From contig CAUYUJ010018715.1 in the NCBI GenBank assembly GCA_963575745.1, positions 296,001 to 360,000 on the forward strand: a DNA stretch of 64,000 nt. The letters are read 5' to 3'. The notes below the pieces were generated by a model. It saw nothing but the letters and a program-made list of their open reading frames with translations. It searched no databases and had not been told where the DNA came from. The first letter of the stretch is position 1. Each line of letters starts with the position of its first letter. Positions 60,830 to 64,000 of the stretch are shown here, piece after piece. The stretch is from Prorocentrum cordatum (Eukaryota > Sar > Dinophyceae > Prorocentrales > Prorocentraceae). The position numbers and the translations under genes were made by a program.

Positions 60830-61545
60830 AGGGCTGAACGAGCGACGACGAGACAGAGAGGGCGAGGGGGGGGATTGGGATGCCAGCAACGAGCCTCGCT
60901 CCAGGGCCGTGCGCCTTCCTGCCCAACCCGGGTGGAAAGCCGCACTCGCGTCGCGCGGAGCTAAGAGAGGGAAAGGCGGACGAGAAATAACAGACGAAGG
61001 GGCGGGATCACGAGTGGGTCAAGTATCGAGGACAGACGTTGTTGGATGGTGCCTGGCCCTGTCTGGACCACAGGAAGCCTCCAGACAACGGAGCGCAAGA
61101 GACGGAGGAGGACGAGCAGCAGGCAAAGGGGGAACGAGCAGGAGACCGGGCATGAGCATGCATGCATGAGCATGAGCATGACCATGGCGTCAAGATCACG
61201 ATCAGCAGCAACGGCAGGTTGTGCGTGAGGTGGTTAGAAGGCAAGTCCTGGGAAATCTTCGTGGGAAAGACTGTGGGTTATCAACCACTCAGCACGGATA
61301 AGGGGCCAGTAAGCCGGACCAAACGAGATTAGCGCCCCCAATAATGTGAACGAATCGGGATGAGGCTGGATCCTGTCGGCTTCCGACCACGGACATGCCA
61401 GCGGCGATGCTGCTGAATTAGAAGCCCCCCAAATGGGTTCCGAGCACATGGGGTCGGAAGATCGCGCCACGTCACCGATAAATCAACAATACATCATACA
61501 GGTCAGCGGTGCATCGGCGACGCCGGCGTGGAGAAATTCAGGGAT
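60830..61545. other. No gene recognised
   Basis: Contains GCATGCATGCATGAGCATGA (about 61157-61180), a CATG-rich run. No supported ORF. Confidence 0.45.
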
Positions 61546-61547
61546 GT

Positions 61548-61585
61548 GAAGCCGCATCGCCGATGCATCGGCAATGCAGCGCGAT
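61548..61585. repeat. Palindromic GCATCGCCGATGC motif, small copy
   Basis: GCCGCATCGCCGATGCATCGGC, the same palindrome as at 8694 and 51660. Confidence 0.55.
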
Positions 61586-61974
61586 CCTCCGAACCCATCT
61601 GGGAGGCCTAGACTACTCCGAATTTCTAAAAATAATTTCGCGAACCTCCCAAACGAGCAGTATTGGACCCCCGCCCACAGACCAACCACGAAAGGGCCGC
61701 CTTTTGCCCACAGCCCCCCTGGAACCCTCCAAGGCAGCTCAACTTAGGCCCCCAACACAAACAGACCTCTCCTCTCTCAGACGAGATCCCGAAACATGTA
61801 TGGCGACACAGGAGCTGTAACCGACAGGAGGGACGGGAGAGAACGTGGACCAAAACAGATAACAAACAAACCACGAACAAACCATGAAAGCATCATCAAC
61901 AAACCATGACATAACACAACTTATCCCAGTGCGACCCTACCTAAGAGTTGGAGGATCTAGGAAAGTAACATCAA

Positions 61975-62165
61975 ACACTTATATGAAGCTAAGCTAAGCT
62001 AAGATGAAGCTAAGCTAAGATGAAATAGGATAATACTGAGGTAAGCTAAGCTGGTATATAAAACGTAAACTAAGCTAAGATAAAACTGAGGTAAGATGAA
62101 GCTAAGCTAAGGTAATATAAAATAAGCTAAGCTTAGATGAGATAAGCAACGCGAAGCTAAGGGAA
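61975..62165. repeat. AAGCTAAGCT degenerate tandem repeat
   Basis: AGCTAAGCTAAG, AAGATGAAGCTAAGC and GGTAAGATGAAGC units with a 5-bp (AGCTA) sub-period, strikingly AT-richer than the surroundings. 61586-61975 shows no recognised gene. Confidence 0.85.
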
Positions 62166-62849
62166 CGTCACTGGGGAAAGCTACGCTAGGGGCGCATTCC
62201 ACTGCCCGGCCCTTTAAGCCTCAGAGTAAGAACCCTTCTAGGCAGAGCCTAGGTAGGGAGCAACGAAAACAAAAACGCCGTGCGGCTCGCGCAGAGCGGC
62301 GCGCCCCGAGCATCGCAGCGGGAGAGCCGCGGCGGGTTCCTGCCGGGAGGGGAGGGCGAGCCGCGGCCTCGCTGGGCCGACGCCTCTCGCACCGGGGGGG
62401 GGGGGGGGACCCCGCTGAGCGGCGGACCAGGATCGGGACGCACTCCTCGAAGATGATGTCAATGAGCCTGCTCGAGTCCAGCTTCCTGCGGCGCCCGCGC
62501 GGGGGGGGCGTGTGCTGCGGCTCTGTTCCTGCGGGTGCGCCTCGGCGGGGCCTGCGAGTCGGCTCCCGCTTCGGAGCCCGAGCCCTCTGCTTCGTTGTCC
62601 GCCCCCCTTCCATCCTCACTCCTCTCACCCCTCTCCCGCTCTGCACTCTCCCCCTGCCCCCCGCTCATCTGTTCCCCCCATCGCCGCGTGGGCGCGCCCC
62701 TGCAGTGCCCGACTCCCCCACTGCATGTCCGCGAAGAGTGTCGATGAATGCCGCGGGCGGCCCCTTCACCCGGCTCGCGCCAGACCGCTCGCCCTGCTGT
62801 CTTTGCGGCTGGGCGCCCCCGTCTGGCCCGCGAGGCGGACGGGCGGCGC

Positions 62850-63175
62850 CGCCGCTCGGCTGTGCTGCGTGCGCTGGCCGGGCCACTCGGCCCCTCCCCT
62901 TCCCCTGCTCCTGCGGCCCCCCGCCGTCTGGGCTTCCCCTGGCGTTGGCAGGTGGCCCCCTCGCCCCGCTGCACCGCTGCGGCAGTTCGGCAGCTCGGCA
63001 ACCCGGGGCCGCCCGGCTGTGATGCGTGCCCCAGCCAGGCCCGGAGGCCCCTCCCTTTCCCCTGCTCGTGCTGCCCCCCGCCGTCTGGACCTCCCCTTGC
63101 GTTGGCAGGTGGCTTCCTCGCCCTGCGCGGCTGCGGCAGTTCGGCACCTCAGCATCTTGGGGGCTCAACGCTGTC
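62850..63175. repeat. 157-bp tandem repeat, about two units
   Basis: CCCCCCGCCGTCTGG recurs at 62917 and 63074. CCCTTGCGTTGGCAGGTGGC-type and GCTGCGGCAGTTCGGCA blocks recur with the same 157-bp offset. Long ORFs on both strands follow GC content, not genes. Confidence 0.75.
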
Positions 63176-64000
63176 GCGTTTTGCTGCAACGCGCGGTTCG
63201 CAGCCCCATCTACCTGCCACGGCCGCTCAGTCCGTGTCTGCATCGTGCTATCGCCGTACCTTTGCAGCAAAGTCCGACGCTTGCGGCTTCGCGACGGACA
63301 TTTGGATGCGCCCACTCTTGCAGCTGTGGGCCCGCGTGCTGTTCCTCCTGACGTGCGGGTCCCCGCGTCCACTGCCAGGTCGCGCCAGCACAGGCTGGCC
63401 GCATCGGCGCGTTCATCCTGAAACTCTTTCCGCCCCCGCCTCCTGTCTGCGGCCCTTCTCTTCCTCCATCCCGCTCTTGCCTGCTGCCCGTAAAATAGTA
63501 CGCCGCGCGTCCCCGACCACTAGAGCGAGCGAGCGGATCGCCCCTGCGGCGCTGCAGCGGAAAGAACCCAAATGTCTCGGAAAGGGTCAACTCGTAGGCC
63601 AGGTCACGGTCTTTCTACAACCCAGAAGCGAACAACTTTGGACGCACATCTTCGTACACACTGGCTCTGCTGAATCGCCAGCGAGCATCTTGCGCAACAT
63701 CTGACGGTACAATGCGCATGCCAATTCTGCCGCTGGTTCGCTGAACTGGGCGACCCATCCATACGAATTAGAGCATATTGTTTTGGAAGAGGAAGAAATT
63801 GGTGCGCAACATTTACGGTCGACCCCAAACGGCACTACCTACAATGCGAAGGAAGAAGTCGCTAAGCGAACCCGGAACGACACAGCAGCCTGCCTTTGAT
63901 AGGCAACATCGTGAAGTGACTCGAGGCCTGCGGGAGACAGCGTGCGCAAATTCGACGAATCATTGACTGGCCCTGACCGCCCCACGAAAGCACACATCCT
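63176..64000. other. No gene recognised
   Basis: Open frames exist on both strands to about 63970, with more balanced composition after 63580. No domain, start context or repeat could be supported. The window ends in this sequence. Confidence 0.4.

Noticed and set aside
62453-63704. 189-, 279- and 318-aa plus ORFs and a 235-aa minus ORF
   Set aside because: Overlapping frames on both strands across a 157-bp tandem repeat; composition-driven.

Overview
The window looks like nuclear DNA of a large-genome eukaryotic microbe, most likely a dinoflagellate. The reasons are: GC-rich DNA with very few long natural ORFs; coding-like stretches with strongly G/C-ending codons; a DIRS-type retrotransposon with tyrosine recombinase; many small inverted-repeat elements; and long CCT/AGG and CTA/TAG microsatellites in every part. 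No rRNA, tRNA, CRISPR array or bacterial operon was seen. The species call is inference.

Layout. 1-8.8 kb: no convincing gene. It holds low-complexity tracts and several small mobile or dispersed repeats. 8.86-12.8 kb: broken plus-strand coding segments (8864-9904, 11195-11686, 12201-12792), separated by a 197-bp satellite and CA/CAACAG-rich spacers. 12.8-21.65 kb: a CTA/TAG microsatellite block holding a 7.5-kb DIRS/PAT-like element on the minus strand, with a gag-like ORF, an RT/RNase H ORF, a tyrosine recombinase ORF and split direct repeats. 21.67-25.64 kb: more plus-strand coding-like sequence with the same codon style, ending in a Ulp1-like cysteine-protease fragment and cut by an inverted-repeat element and an 0.8-kb repeat. 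Breaks in the reading frame repeatedly fall at homopolymers. 25.7-64 kb: almost entirely repeats, namely CCT/AGG tracts, at least five small inverted-repeat element families, CCAAGAGG-rich arrays, tandem repeats and dispersed duplications. A few coding-like but unrecognised stretches lie here (33.8-34.1, 45.9-46.2, 53.9-54.8, 55.0-55.5 kb).

How it fits together. The DIRS element is the only complete autonomous mobile element. Its ends abut the microsatellite exactly at a shared TA dinucleotide, and its end-to-end junction is copied inside it, as expected for recombinase-mediated integration of a circular intermediate. The microsatellite and element together are bounded by a plausible GT...AG pair, so they may form one giant intron of the broken plus-strand gene. 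The small elements (families A-E here) are non-autonomous. Families A and B have TA-flanked CAG/CTG ends like Tc1/mariner-type MITEs, and no matching transposase is in the window. Repeat family names (A-E, R1-R8) are labels used only in this annotation. Identities and boundaries were read by eye.
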